A stretch of 38,260 bases of DNA from Desulfuromonadales bacterium (GTDB lineage Bacteria > Desulfobacterota > Desulfuromonadia > Desulfuromonadales > UBA2197). Both the position numbers and the translations under genes were made by a program. The stretch lies in NCBI GenBank assembly GCA_014859605.1, contig JACUTW010000018.1, positions 1 through 38,260 on the forward strand. Direction: 5' to 3'. Within the stretch, counting starts at the first letter, position 1. The number at the start of each line of letters is the position of its first letter. Shown piece by piece: positions 8,014 through 16,279 of this stretch. The notes below the pieces were generated by a model. The model saw only the letters and a program-made list of their open reading frames with translations, searched no databases and was not told where the DNA came from.

Positions 8014-9225
8014 ATGATTACGGCCAATGCCATTCCGGTGTCACGGCTGGTTGCTCTGCTGCGTGATATTGTCGAAGAAAATTTTCTGTCAGTCTGGGTC
8101 GAGGGGGAGATCTCCAACTTTTCGATTCCGGCATCAGGACATTACTATTTCACTCTGAAAGAGAGCGATGCGCAGCTGCGGACGGTGATGTTCCGGGCGC
8201 ATAACCGCTTGCTCCCTTTTGTCCCGGAAAATGGACTTAAAGTCGTGTGTCATGGGCGGGTCTCCGTCTATCCGCAACGCGGCGAGTTACAATTCATCGC
8301 CGAGGGGATGGAACCGTGCGGGGTCGGCGGTTTACAGTTAGCCTTTGAACAGTTGAAGGAGCGGTTGGCGGCGGAAGGGCTCTTTGCCAGCGAAGTCAAG
8401 CGACCGCTGCCCTCCCATCCCGAGACGGTCGGTATTGTGACTTCCGCGACCGGGGCGGCATTGCAGGATATTTTGCAGATTCTGCGCCGGCGCGGCGCCG
8501 GGGTCCGTATCCTTCTGGCTCCGGTCCGAGTTCAGGGGGAGGGGGCTGCGGCGGAGATTGCCCAGGCAATCAGCGATCTTAACCGTCATGGTCAGGCCGA
8601 TGTTTTGATTGTCGGCCGCGGCGGCGGGAGCCTTGAAGATCTCTGGGCCTTTAATGAGGAGATCGTTGCCCGCGCCATTCGCGCTTCCCGGATTCCGGTC
8701 ATTTCGGCCGTTGGCCATGAAACGGATACGACGATTGCCGATTTTTCCGCCGATCTTCGGGCCCCGACTCCGAGTGCGGCAGCAGAGCTTGTCGCCCGGG
8801 GACGATTGGAGCGGGAGGTTCACCTGGATCACCTCTGCACCCGTCTTGCAACCTGCATCGATTCCCGTTTGCGTTTTGCCCGGGAGGTCGTCGAAGGTCT
8901 GGCGCGCCGTTTACGGTCTCCCCTGGCTGCGGTGGCGCAACAGCGACTGCTTCTTGATCAACTGGAAAATCGACTCGACAGCGGGATGGTGGGTCGTTTG
9001 CAAAGACAACGCGATCATCTGAACGCTCTCCTCGGCCGCCTCCATCTCCTGTCCCCCTTTGCCACCGTGGCGCGCGGTTATGCGATCGTCACCCAAAGGG
9101 ACGGGTCGGTGCTGCGTGATGCGATGACTGTTCAACCCGGTGAGCGGATTTATCTTCAACTGCAACACGGCAAACTCACGGCTAACGTCGAGAAGACCGA
9201 AACGGACAAGGAAGAAAAGTGCTGA
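8014..9225 (+). CDS. xseA: Exodeoxyribonuclease VII large subunit
   Basis: 403 aa from ATG 8014, with GGGGGCGGG just upstream; the frame is open to 7948 but those codons run into the divergent promoter. An N-terminal OB-fold (VSRLVALLRDIVEENF, VWVEGEISNF, GHYYFTLKE) is followed by the catalytic domain with VGIVTSATGAALQDI, VLIVGRGGGSLEDLW and SAVGHETDTTIADFSADLRAPTPS, all hallmarks of XseA. The C-terminus is a coiled-coil region ending LLSPFATVARGYAIV. With XseB it forms exonuclease VII, which degrades single-stranded DNA. It overlaps the next gene by 7 nt and is first in the xseA-M23-xseB-ispA-dxs run. Confidence 0.96.
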   Translation: MITANAIPVSRLVALLRDIVEENFLSVWVEGEISNFSIPASGHYYFTLKESDAQLRTVMFRAHNRLLPFVPENGLKVVCHGRVSVYPQRGELQFIAEGMEPCGVGGLQLAFEQLKERLAAEGLFASEVKRPLPSHPETVGIVTSATGAALQDILQILRRRGAGVRILLAPVRVQGEGAAAEIAQAISDLNRHGQADVLIVGRGGGSLEDLWAFNEEIVARAIRASRIPVISAVGHETDTTIADFSADLRAPTPSAAAELVARGRLEREVHLDHLCTRLATCIDSRLRFAREVVEGLARRLRSPLAAVAQQRLLLDQLENRLDSGMVGRLQRQRDHLNALLGRLHLLSPFATVARGYAIVTQRDGSVLRDAMTVQPGERIYLQLQHGKLTANVEKTETDKEEKC

Positions 9226-10079
9226 AAACCTCCCTTTGTTTTATCCTGTTTGCCTTATTCTGTGCCCGGGTCGAAGCAGATTTCATCCTGAGCTCTGAGA
9301 CTCTTCCTCCCGGTGGGGTCGCGCTTCTGTGCTGGCAGGGGGCCGGGACTCCGCATGATTTGTTAAAGGTCGCATTTTCCGGCACCGCACAGCCGCTCTT
9401 GCAACGCGACGATCGCCCCTGCGCTCTGGTCGGGGTCGATCTCGATCAAGCACCGGGGCTATGGCCATTAACCGTTGAATCGATGGCGCCGTCCGGAACC
9501 AGACACCGGTCTCTGCTCTCGCTGCGCATTGAAGGCGTTGAACGTCCGGCCCAGAAGTTGACTCTACCTAAACAGATGGTCACGCCGACCGAAACCAAGA
9601 TCGTGCAGCAGATCGAAAAGGATCGTAAACGCCTCGATCAGGTCTTCAAGCGCCGCCAGTCGGTGCATTTCTCCCCGCCGTTTATTCGGCCGGTTGAAGG
9701 AGAGGTGATCAGTGCCTTTGGTCTGCGGCGGGTTTTAAATGGAATCCCCAAGGCTCCTCACAACGGCGTCGATTTTCGCGGCGCGACCGGCACCAGGGTC
9801 AAAGCCATGGCGCACGGTGAAGTGGCTTTGGCCGATAACCTCTATTACACGGGAAAGACTGTCATTCTCGATCATGGCGGCGGTCTCTTCTCTCTCTACG
9901 CCCACCTTGATACCCTGGCAGTCACAGCCGGGGAGATGGTCGCACCAGGCAACAAGATCGGAACGATCGGTTCGACCGGTCGCTCAACCGGGCCGCACCT
10001 GCATATGGGGACCCGTCTTGGCAAATCCCGCATCGACCCGCTTGCCTTGCTCGCTCTCTTCGCGGATGAAAAGCATTGA
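9219..10079 (+). CDS. Secreted M23 (LytM) peptidase with intact zinc site
   Basis: 286 aa from GTG 9219, overlapping the end of xseA; AAGGAAG lies upstream. Signal peptide MLKTSLCFILFALFCARVEA is followed by a beta-rich N-terminal domain (about 21-110), a short helical linker (125-145) and an M23 domain (about 155-286). Zinc and catalytic residues are complete: HNGVD (H181, D185), H229 in YAHLD, and HLH (H260, H262). It should be an active periplasmic peptidoglycan endopeptidase, unlike the EnvC-like protein upstream. Its place between the two exonuclease VII genes is a positional curiosity; translational coupling with xseA suggests co-expression rather than a DNA role. Confidence 0.92.
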   Translation: MLKTSLCFILFALFCARVEADFILSSETLPPGGVALLCWQGAGTPHDLLKVAFSGTAQPLLQRDDRPCALVGVDLDQAPGLWPLTVESMAPSGTRHRSLLSLRIEGVERPAQKLTLPKQMVTPTETKIVQQIEKDRKRLDQVFKRRQSVHFSPPFIRPVEGEVISAFGLRRVLNGIPKAPHNGVDFRGATGTRVKAMAHGEVALADNLYYTGKTVILDHGGGLFSLYAHLDTLAVTAGEMVAPGNKIGTIGSTGRSTGPHLHMGTRLGKSRIDPLALLALFADEKH

Positions 10080-10127
10080 CTCAGCGTTATCGGTAACCGG
10101 ATAATAGTTCATTAAAGGATTAAGTTT

Positions 10128-10352
10128 ATGTCGGAAAAAAAGTTTGAGGAGACCCTGGCTGCTCTTGAAGCAGCGGTAGAACAGCTGGAAAGCGGTGATT
10201 TGAGTCTGGAAGAAGCGCTGGTCTGTTATGAAAAGGGGGTCAAAAATGCTCTGCTTTGTCGAAAACGTTTACAGAGTGTGGAGAGTAAGGTAGAAATCCT
10301 TCTCAAAGAGCGCGGCGGTACATTACGTACCGAAGCTGCGGATGAACTTTAG
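10128..10352 (+). CDS. xseB: Exodeoxyribonuclease VII small subunit
   Basis: 74 aa, the usual XseB length. The pattern KKFEETLAALEAAVEQLESG followed by LSLEEALVCYEKGVKNALLC and a helix with LQSVESKVEIL is diagnostic: two helices that coat the XseA coiled coil. AAAGGA upstream is a reasonable ribosome-binding site. A 48-nt gap separates it from the M23 gene, and ispA follows after 20 nt. It is needed for solubility and activity of exonuclease VII. Confidence 0.95.
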   Translation: MSEKKFEETLAALEAAVEQLESGDLSLEEALVCYEKGVKNALLCRKRLQSVESKVEILLKERGGTLRTEAADEL

Positions 10353-10372
10353 TCGGAGAATCCTGGAGAAGT

Positions 10373-11266
10373 ATGTTGAATCTAGAGACCTATATCAGCG
10401 ACCGGGTGACGCAGATTGACTCGGCACTCGATCGCTATCTTCCAGTCGCCGAACGTCTTCCGGCCTCCCTGCACCAGGCCATGCGTTACTCGATCTTTGC
10501 TGGCGGCAAGCGCATTCGGCCATTACTGATGATTGCAGCCTGCGAAGCTGTTGGCGGCAGCATCAAGAGTGTCCTGCCCGCGGCTTGTGCCATGGAGATG
10601 ATCCATACCTATTCGCTTATCCATGACGATCTGCCGGCGATGGATGATGACGACTATCGGCGCGGGCGGCTGACCAACCACAAAGTCTTCGGCGAGGCTA
10701 CCGCCATTCTCGCCGGTGATGCTCTGCTCACCCAGGCATTCATTCTTCTGGCAGGAGTCGATCCCAACAATGGCAGCAGCGCCGCCGATCATCTGCGCGT
10801 GCTGCAAATAATTGCGACGGCGGCCGGTTCACTCGGCATGGTCGGCGGACAGGTCGTTGATATGGAGTCGGAGACAAAATCCGTTGAGTTGCCGATTATT
10901 GAATATATTCACACCCACAAGACCGGCGCTTTGATCCTTGCCTCCCTGCAGGCTGGCGCCATCCTCGGCGGCGCCGATAACCGAGCGTTTGCGTCTTTGA
11001 CCCGCTATGGCGAATGTGCCGGTCTCGCTTTTCAAATTGCCGATGATATCCTCGACATTGTCGGTGACCAGTCGCTGCTCGGCAAGGATGTCGGCAGTGA
11101 CGTCCATCGCGGCAAGGCGACCTATCCGGCCCTTATCGGGCTGGCGGAGTCGCGCCGCCGCGCCGAAGAGTTACGGGATATGGCGATTGATGCTCTTGCT
11201 CCTTTGGGCCGCGAAGCGGAACCGTTGCGGGCGCTTGTTTCCTTCATAGTTGATCGTTCGCGTTAG
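10373..11266 (+). CDS. ispA: Farnesyl/geranyl diphosphate synthase (IspA type polyprenyl synthase)
   Basis: 297 aa, standard for short-chain prenyl synthases. GGKRIRP (44-50) binds the diphosphate of IPP. The first aspartate-rich motif DDLPAMD (85-91) has the two-residue insertion typical of bacterial FPP synthases, and the second is DDILD (224-228). It condenses IPP and DMAPP to C15 (possibly C20) diphosphates in the cytoplasm for undecaprenyl and quinone synthesis. A purine-rich TGGAGAAG lies just before ATG 10373. The neighbours xseB and dxs reproduce the xseB-ispA-dxs order of many proteobacteria. Confidence 0.95.
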   Translation: MLNLETYISDRVTQIDSALDRYLPVAERLPASLHQAMRYSIFAGGKRIRPLLMIAACEAVGGSIKSVLPAACAMEMIHTYSLIHDDLPAMDDDDYRRGRLTNHKVFGEATAILAGDALLTQAFILLAGVDPNNGSSAADHLRVLQIIATAAGSLGMVGGQVVDMESETKSVELPIIEYIHTHKTGALILASLQAGAILGGADNRAFASLTRYGECAGLAFQIADDILDIVGDQSLLGKDVGSDVHRGKATYPALIGLAESRRRAEELRDMAIDALAPLGREAEPLRALVSFIVDRSR

Positions 11267-11281
11267 CAGGAGCTTTTCTAG

Positions 11282-13156
11282 ATGACGATTTTGCAAAAAT
11301 TGCAGTCCCCGGCTGAACTCAAGGAACTGAGTATCCCTGAACTCGAAACCCTCGCCGAAGAGTTACGGGAAACGATTATCGCCACGGTGGCGACCAACGG
11401 CGGGCACCTTGCCAGCTCACTTGGCGTTGTTGAGTTGACGATTGCCCTGCACCGGGTTCTCGATTCTCCGCAGGACAAGATCGTCTGGGACGTCGGCCAC
11501 CAGGTTTACGCGCATAAATTGCTCACCGGCCGACTGGCAGAGTTTCCGACCTTACGGCAACTCGATGGCTTAAGCGGTTTTCCCAAGCGCCATGAAAGCC
11601 CGCATGATGTCTTTGATGTCGGCCATTCCGGCACCTCAATCTCTGCGGCACTCGGCATGGCAGCGGCGCGTGACACCCTCGGCGGCACCGAAAAGATTGT
11701 CGCTGTTATTGGCGATGGTTCCTTGACCGGCGGCATCGCTTTTGAGGGACTCAATCATGCCGGACACCTCAAGCGTGATCTCATCGTGATTTTGAACGAT
11801 AATGAGATGTCGATCTCCGCCAATGTCGGCGCTCTCTCCGACTTTCTCAATCGCAAAATGACCTCGGATCTGGTCGTACGCCTCAAGCGCGAAACCGAAA
11901 GTTTCCTCGGCGGGCTCCCCCGTTTTGGTCGCGAACTTTTGCAGATTGCCCGACGCGCCGAAGATTCGATCAAGGGTTTTTTGACCCCGGGGATGCTCTT
12001 TGAATCCTTCGGTTTCAACTATGTCGGCCCGATCGATGGCCACCGTCTTGACCTGCTCTGTGAAATGTTGCAGAACGTCAAGAAGATGAAGGGGCCGGTC
12101 CTGGTCCATGTCGTCACCAAAAAAGGGAAGGGGTATCCGCCGGCGGAAGCGAATCCGTCCCTCTTTCACGGGGTCGGGCCCTTCAATCCGGAGACCGGCG
12201 AAGTGCAAGCCGGGAAGGGGGGGGCGGCAAGCTATACCGCCACCTTTGGCAGGATGATGGTCGAGCTTGCCGAGAAGGATCCCGCCATCGTTGCGATTAC
12301 GGCGGCGATGTGTGAAGGGACCGGACTCAATGATTTTGCCGCCGCTTTTCCCGAGCGTTTTTTTGATGTCGGTATCGCTGAACAGCACGCTGTCACCTTT
12401 GCCGCCGGACTGGCAAATCGTGGTCTCAAACCGGTCGTTGCCCTTTATTCGACCTTTTTACAGCGGGCTTATGATAACGTCCTGCACGATGTTGCCCTGC
12501 AGAATCTTCCCGTTGTCTTTGCTCTCGATCGCGGCGGTCTGGTCGGTGCTGATGGGCCGACGCATCACGGTCTCTTTGATTTCTCCTATTTGCGTCATAT
12601 CCCCAACATGGTGATCATGGCGCCGCGCAACGAAGAGGAATTGCGACGGGCAATGGTTACCGGTTTGTGCCATCAGGGACCCTTTGCTTTCCGTTATCCG
12701 CGCGGCAATGGTTTCGGCGTCCCCTTGTCGACCGACCCGCAGCCGCTCGAAATCGGTAAGGGTGAAAAATTACGCAGCGGCAAAGATGGCGTTATCTTTG
12801 CCATCGGCACAGCGGTCGCAGACGCGTTGACGGCGGCCGTGATTTTAAGTGCGGAAGGGTTGGAGTTGTCCGTGGTCGATGCCCGTTTTGTTAAACCTCT
12901 CGACCTCGAACTTTTAACCAAAGAAGCGGCAGCGCATCGTTTTGTTGTGACTGTTGAAGAGCATGTCCTGATGGGAGGGTTCGGTTCGGCGGTCACAGAA
13001 GCATTGACGCAGTCGGAGATACAGGTACCGATTCTGATGATCGGCCTCCCTGATCTCTTTATCGAACAGGGGACGCAAGCCGAGCTTAAAGCCCGCTACG
13101 GTATTGATAGTGAAGGAATTGTTTCGTTAATCCGAAACTTTACAGATAAGAATTAA
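11282..13156 (+). CDS. dxs: 1-deoxy-D-xylulose-5-phosphate synthase
   Basis: 624 aa, full length. The thiamine diphosphate motif begins GDGSLTGG (GDG at 144-146) and ends NDNEMSIS (about 172-179). NGGHLASSLG and VWDVGHQVYAHKLLTGR are DXS signatures, and GIAEQHAVTFAAG carries the glutamate that activates the cofactor. A transketolase central domain and C-terminal domain follow in order. It joins pyruvate and glyceraldehyde-3-phosphate in the first step of the MEP pathway, supplying ispA. It starts 15 nt after ispA with AGGAGC upstream, and transcription should end at the hairpin 13203-13237. Confidence 0.97.
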   Translation: MTILQKLQSPAELKELSIPELETLAEELRETIIATVATNGGHLASSLGVVELTIALHRVLDSPQDKIVWDVGHQVYAHKLLTGRLAEFPTLRQLDGLSGFPKRHESPHDVFDVGHSGTSISAALGMAAARDTLGGTEKIVAVIGDGSLTGGIAFEGLNHAGHLKRDLIVILNDNEMSISANVGALSDFLNRKMTSDLVVRLKRETESFLGGLPRFGRELLQIARRAEDSIKGFLTPGMLFESFGFNYVGPIDGHRLDLLCEMLQNVKKMKGPVLVHVVTKKGKGYPPAEANPSLFHGVGPFNPETGEVQAGKGGAASYTATFGRMMVELAEKDPAIVAITAAMCEGTGLNDFAAAFPERFFDVGIAEQHAVTFAAGLANRGLKPVVALYSTFLQRAYDNVLHDVALQNLPVVFALDRGGLVGADGPTHHGLFDFSYLRHIPNMVIMAPRNEEELRRAMVTGLCHQGPFAFRYPRGNGFGVPLSTDPQPLEIGKGEKLRSGKDGVIFAIGTAVADALTAAVILSAEGLELSVVDARFVKPLDLELLTKEAAAHRFVVTVEEHVLMGGFGSAVTEALTQSEIQVPILMIGLPDLFIEQGTQAELKARYGIDSEGIVSLIRNFTDKN

Positions 13157-13202
13157 GAAATGATCTGAAGGTTTCCGGAGTCATGAAATCCGCGAAAGTG
13201 AA

Positions 13203-13237
13203 ATGGCCTTGCGACATGAGTCGCAAGGCCATTTTTT
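13203..13237 (+). terminator. Rho-independent terminator after dxs (possibly bidirectional)
   Basis: A perfect 13-bp stem, ATGGCCTTGCGAC (13203-13215) and its complement (13220-13232), encloses a 4-nt loop and is followed by six T residues. It lies between the convergent dxs and response-regulator genes. On the minus strand the downstream T-tract is short, so termination of the opposing gene is less certain. Confidence 0.93.
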
Positions 13238-13238
13238 A

Positions 13239-14231
13239 TCAATGCGGGGCAGGAACTTTTCCCCGCTTATAGCGATGAATGATCCCCGCTTTTTCGAGGG
13301 CGAGAGTAGCATGGTGAGCGAGTTGAATGGCAAAGTGTAGATCATGTTCATTAAATGCCGGCCGCTCTAGTACGCCGGAGAGGATCATGGTACCGACGAG
13401 TCGGCCACGCATGCGCAGAGGTGAAACGATGAGCCCCGGTTCAGCAAAGAAGTAATCGCGCTCTTCTTCTGTCTCCAGCGAACGGATACGGGGGGGATAC
13501 TCGGCGGTGATCATCAAGGGTTTATCCCGCCGGGCTATTTCACTGACTAGGCCGGCAGGAATGCCATTGGCGTACTTACGACAGATCTCTTCGTCGATCC
13601 CTTCACCGACTTTGAGACGAAAAACGGTGGCAGTTCGATCGCACAGGATGATACAGCCACGACTGGCACCGGTTTCACGCATTGCCGAAGAGACAAGTTC
13701 TGTCAGCAAATCTTCAATCTCGTCTTTATCGGCCAACCGTTCGATGGAATCGTTCAAGGCCTTCATCATCTTCAGCGATGTTTGCAGAGAACGGTTTTGC
13801 TCTTCCAGTTCGGTCAGGAGGAGTTTATTCTGCACACGTAGGCGAATATGGTTCAATGCCCGGTCAACGGCATTATAGAGGACCTCGCCGGTATCAATCG
13901 GCCGGACGATAAAGTCGTAGGCGCCGAGTCGCAAGGCTTGCATTAGGTTGTAGGAGGAGGCATTGTGCGTAAGGAGGATAACCTCAATTTCCGGATTCGT
14001 TTCTTTGGCGATCTTGAGCAGAAAGAGACCGCTTTTTGCCGGCAATTCCGTCTCAGTAAGTACCAGAGTCACGTCTTCGACCGCCAGGCGTTGCAGGGCG
14101 TCTTCGCAGGTAGACGCCGGAATAACGTTGTAGCCTCTTTCAGCCAGAAGTTGCTGCACGACCAGGCGGCGTGGCTCAATGTGATCAACCAGCAGAATTT
14201 TTTCAAGAGGCGGGGTTGGTTCAGTACTCAT
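13239..14231 (-). CDS. Response regulator with degenerate receiver plus GAF-like domain
   Basis: 330 aa from the ATG at 14231 (complement of 14240-14247 gives a GGAGAG-type site). An N-terminal CheY-like receiver (about 9-125) begins ILLVDHIEPRR. The phospho-acceptor position reads VLTETELP with Glu60 where Asp is expected, the second acidic pocket residue is His17, and the usual Lys is Arg110 in FIVRP. A coiled linker (about 125-170) leads to a GAF-like domain (about 170-320: SAMRETGASRGCIILC, IVSPLRMRGRLVGTMIL). There is no DNA-binding or enzymatic output domain. It may work as a phosphorylation-independent or ligand-sensing adaptor. No histidine kinase gene is adjacent. Confidence 0.85.
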   Translation of the reverse strand: MSTEPTPPLEKILLVDHIEPRRLVVQQLLAERGYNVIPASTCEDALQRLAVEDVTLVLTETELPAKSGLFLLKIAKETNPEIEVILLTHNASSYNLMQALRLGAYDFIVRPIDTGEVLYNAVDRALNHIRLRVQNKLLLTELEEQNRSLQTSLKMMKALNDSIERLADKDEIEDLLTELVSSAMRETGASRGCIILCDRTATVFRLKVGEGIDEEICRKYANGIPAGLVSEIARRDKPLMITAEYPPRIRSLETEEERDYFFAEPGLIVSPLRMRGRLVGTMILSGVLERPAFNEHDLHFAIQLAHHATLALEKAGIIHRYKRGKVPAPH

Positions 14232-14260
14232 CTTCGCAGCTCTCCAAGAATTGGTACGCG

Positions 14261-14289
14261 ATAATAGCATGCACATTAGCCTTGACCAA
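14261..14289 (-). promoter_or_regulatory. Probable promoter for the receiver-GAF gene
   Basis: On the minus strand TTGGTC (14284-14289), a 17-nt spacer and TATTAT (14261-14266) lie 30-58 nt upstream of the ATG. The -10 matches consensus in five of six positions, the -35 only in three. The same 82-nt spacer must also drive the divergent TmcAL-like gene, where a TATAAT at 14291-14296 has no good -35. Confidence 0.5.
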
Positions 14290-14313
14290 ATATAATTTTA
14301 GCAAGGAAACATC

Positions 14314-15597
14314 TTGTCTTATGCGGAACCCCAGATGAACGCCGTCGGATTGATTACGGAATATAACCCGTTCCATAACGGGCATCGGCACCATCTCCAG
14401 GAAAGTTTGAAAGTCTCTGGTGCCGGGGTCGCGGTGGCGGTGATGAGCGGACATTTTCTGCAACGCGGCATGCCGGCGATGCTCGATAAATGGGTGCGGA
14501 CGCAGATGGCCCTTGCCGGCGGTGTCGATGTCGTTTTTGAATTGCCGGTCGTCTGGGCGTGTAACAGTGCGCCGCACTTTGCCGCCGGGGCCGTTGCAGT
14601 CCTTGAGGCCTGCGGTGGAGTTGAATCCCTCTGTTTTGGGAGTGAGAGTGGAGAACTCGCATCGTTGCAGAATTGTGCCGCCCTTCTTAATACTTCGGCC
14701 GGACGGATCGCACAAGAGACCGGGCAGGCGCTGCGAACCGGCATCTCCTATCCGGTTGCCAGGGCCGCTGCGATGGAGGATGTTCCCGGTGCGGCTGAAC
14801 TCCTCGCCACCCCGAACAATATCCTCGGCATCAGTTATCTTCAGGCTCTTGCTGCTACCGGAAGTTCTCTTCGCCCCCTGACCATTCGCCGCATTGGCGC
14901 CGGCTATCATGATTGTGTCCCGCACGGCGAGATTGCCAGTGCCACCGGTATTCGGCATTTGCATAGCCGCGGCGAGGATCTCTCTCCTTTCATTCCTCGC
15001 GCGGTGCAACCGTATCTTCAAGCCGCCCTGCAGACAGGAAAGGTTCTGGATTCTACCCGTCTCTTTCCTTTGCTGATGTCCCGACTCAGCGACGAACCTG
15101 ACTCTCTGGCTGATGTTTATCAGGTTGAGGACGGTATCGCTGATCGCCTTTGCCAGCAGGCGCGCTCGGCTCATCATCTCGCCGAGTTGATCGATAGCAT
15201 CAAAGTCCGCCACCTCACTGTCTCGCGACTGCAGAGAATCCTGGCGTATATCCTCCTGAATCTAACGACACAAGAAGTCGAAGCACAGTTGGCAGGTGGC
15301 CCTCCCTATCTGCGGCTCCTCGGCGCCACAGCCAGGGGCGAGCGTTTCCTGGCTGCCACCCGCAAAAAACGTACTCTCCCGCTCCTGGCCAATCTTTCCC
15401 GCTCCGGGGCGCAACTCAAGAAGTTTTACGGGGCCGAGAGTCCGGATTATCAGCGGGGACTGGCGCTGTTGCGTCTGGAAGCACGGGCGACACGTCTCTA
15501 CACGCTCCTGCTGGCACAGTGGTCCGGGAAGGACCGGAATCAGGATTATTACGAGGCTGTCTGCAGGATGGGTGATGCGGGCAGGGGAGGATCCTGA
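14314..15597 (+). CDS. tmcAL: tRNA(Met) cytidine acetate ligase-like protein (TmcAL/YlbM family)
   Basis: About 420-427 aa. The nucleotidyltransferase-type N-terminus has GLITEYNPFHNGHRHHL, the HxGH-like adenylation motif of this family, followed by AVMSGHFLQRG and a core with FGSESGELASL. B. subtilis TmcAL uses acetate and ATP to acetylate the wobble cytidine of elongator tRNA(Met); that activity is inferred here from family. Two starts compete: TTG 14314 has AAGGA (14303-14307) at a good distance, while ATG 14335 starts right at the conserved region with a weak site. The longer form is listed. It is divergent from the receiver-GAF gene. Confidence 0.85.
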   Translation: MSYAEPQMNAVGLITEYNPFHNGHRHHLQESLKVSGAGVAVAVMSGHFLQRGMPAMLDKWVRTQMALAGGVDVVFELPVVWACNSAPHFAAGAVAVLEACGGVESLCFGSESGELASLQNCAALLNTSAGRIAQETGQALRTGISYPVARAAAMEDVPGAAELLATPNNILGISYLQALAATGSSLRPLTIRRIGAGYHDCVPHGEIASATGIRHLHSRGEDLSPFIPRAVQPYLQAALQTGKVLDSTRLFPLLMSRLSDEPDSLADVYQVEDGIADRLCQQARSAHHLAELIDSIKVRHLTVSRLQRILAYILLNLTTQEVEAQLAGGPPYLRLLGATARGERFLAATRKKRTLPLLANLSRSGAQLKKFYGAESPDYQRGLALLRLEARATRLYTLLLAQWSGKDRNQDYYEAVCRMGDAGRGGS

Positions 15598-15618
15598 TAA
15601 AAAGGGTGTCGCTATCCC

Positions 15619-15647
15619 TTTACAATTGCACTTTGAATACCTATGAT
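15619..15647 (+). promoter_or_regulatory. Sigma70-type promoter for lemA
   Basis: TTTACA (15619-15624), a 17-nt spacer and TATGAT (15642-15647) lie in the only gap of this stretch, 42 nt before the lemA start. Each hexamer matches consensus in five of six positions. Confidence 0.7.
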
Positions 15648-15688
15648 GTCCGCCATTCAACCATTGTCAACTAATCAAGGAGTCGATC

Positions 15689-16276
15689 ATGTCCCGTCGT
15701 TTATTGTTTCTCGCTACTCTCCTCCTCTGTGGATTCACCCTCTCCGGCTGTGGTTACAATCAAATCCAGAGTAATGAAGAGGCCGTCTTTGCCGCTTGGG
15801 CTGATGTCGAAGCCTCTTATCAGCGCCGTGCCGATCTCATTCCCAATCTGGTCGAAACCGTCAAAGGTTATGCGGCGCACGAACGGGAGACCTTGCAGGC
15901 GGTCACCGAAGCCCGTTCCAGGGTCGGGCAGATGAGCCTGTCCGCGAAAGATCTCAATAATCCCGCCAATCTCGAAAAATTTCAGTCCGCACAAGGCGAA
16001 CTCGGTTCAGCCCTTTCACGCTTATTGGTCGTAGCCGAGCGTTATCCTGATCTCAAAGCCAGCCAGAACTTCAGCGATTTGCAGCATCAGCTCGAAGGGA
16101 CGGAGAATCGCATCAACGTTGCCCGGCAACGCTACAATGCGTCAGTGCAGACCTTTAATACCTCGATCCGCACCTTCCCCAACAGCCTGACCAACAGCAT
16201 GCTCCTCCATCTGGAGCGCAAAGAACCGTTTAAAGCGACGGCCGGTGCGGACCAGGCTCCGGGCGTAAAGTTCTAA
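15689..16276 (+). CDS. lemA: LemA family lipoprotein
   Basis: 195 aa. The N-terminus MSRRLLFLATLLLCGFTLSG ends in a lipobox (LSGC, Cys21), so it should be a lipoprotein; many LemA proteins have a plain membrane anchor instead. The LemA signature follows: GYNQIQSNEEAVFAAWADVE, YQRRADLIPNLVETVKGYA and the helical AHERETLQAVTEARS. ENRINVARQRYNASVQTFNT and the late FPNSL motif are also typical. AAGGAG precedes ATG 15689. The family has no settled biochemical function. The next two genes encode TPM-domain proteins, a widespread lemA partner arrangement. Confidence 0.93.
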   Translation: MSRRLLFLATLLLCGFTLSGCGYNQIQSNEEAVFAAWADVEASYQRRADLIPNLVETVKGYAAHERETLQAVTEARSRVGQMSLSAKDLNNPANLEKFQSAQGELGSALSRLLVVAERYPDLKASQNFSDLQHQLEGTENRINVARQRYNASVQTFNTSIRTFPNSLTNSMLLHLERKEPFKATAGADQAPGVKF

Positions 16277-16279
16277 TTG

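Noticed and set aside
10085-10105. Hairpin-like TTATCGG/CCGGATAA before xseB as a riboswitch or attenuator
   Set aside because: Short stem with a bulge and no T-tract; nothing further supports a regulatory RNA.
11636-12388. 250-aa open frame antisense to dxs
   Set aside because: Shadow of dxs; low-complexity composition and no start signals.
14291-14296. TATAAT as -10 of a promoter for the TmcAL-like gene
   Set aside because: No acceptable -35 lies 16-18 nt upstream, and the start would fall on the ribosome-binding site.
14221-15213. 330-aa open frame antisense to the TmcAL-like gene
   Set aside because: No domain is seen, and the plus-strand gene has the conserved nucleotidyltransferase motif.
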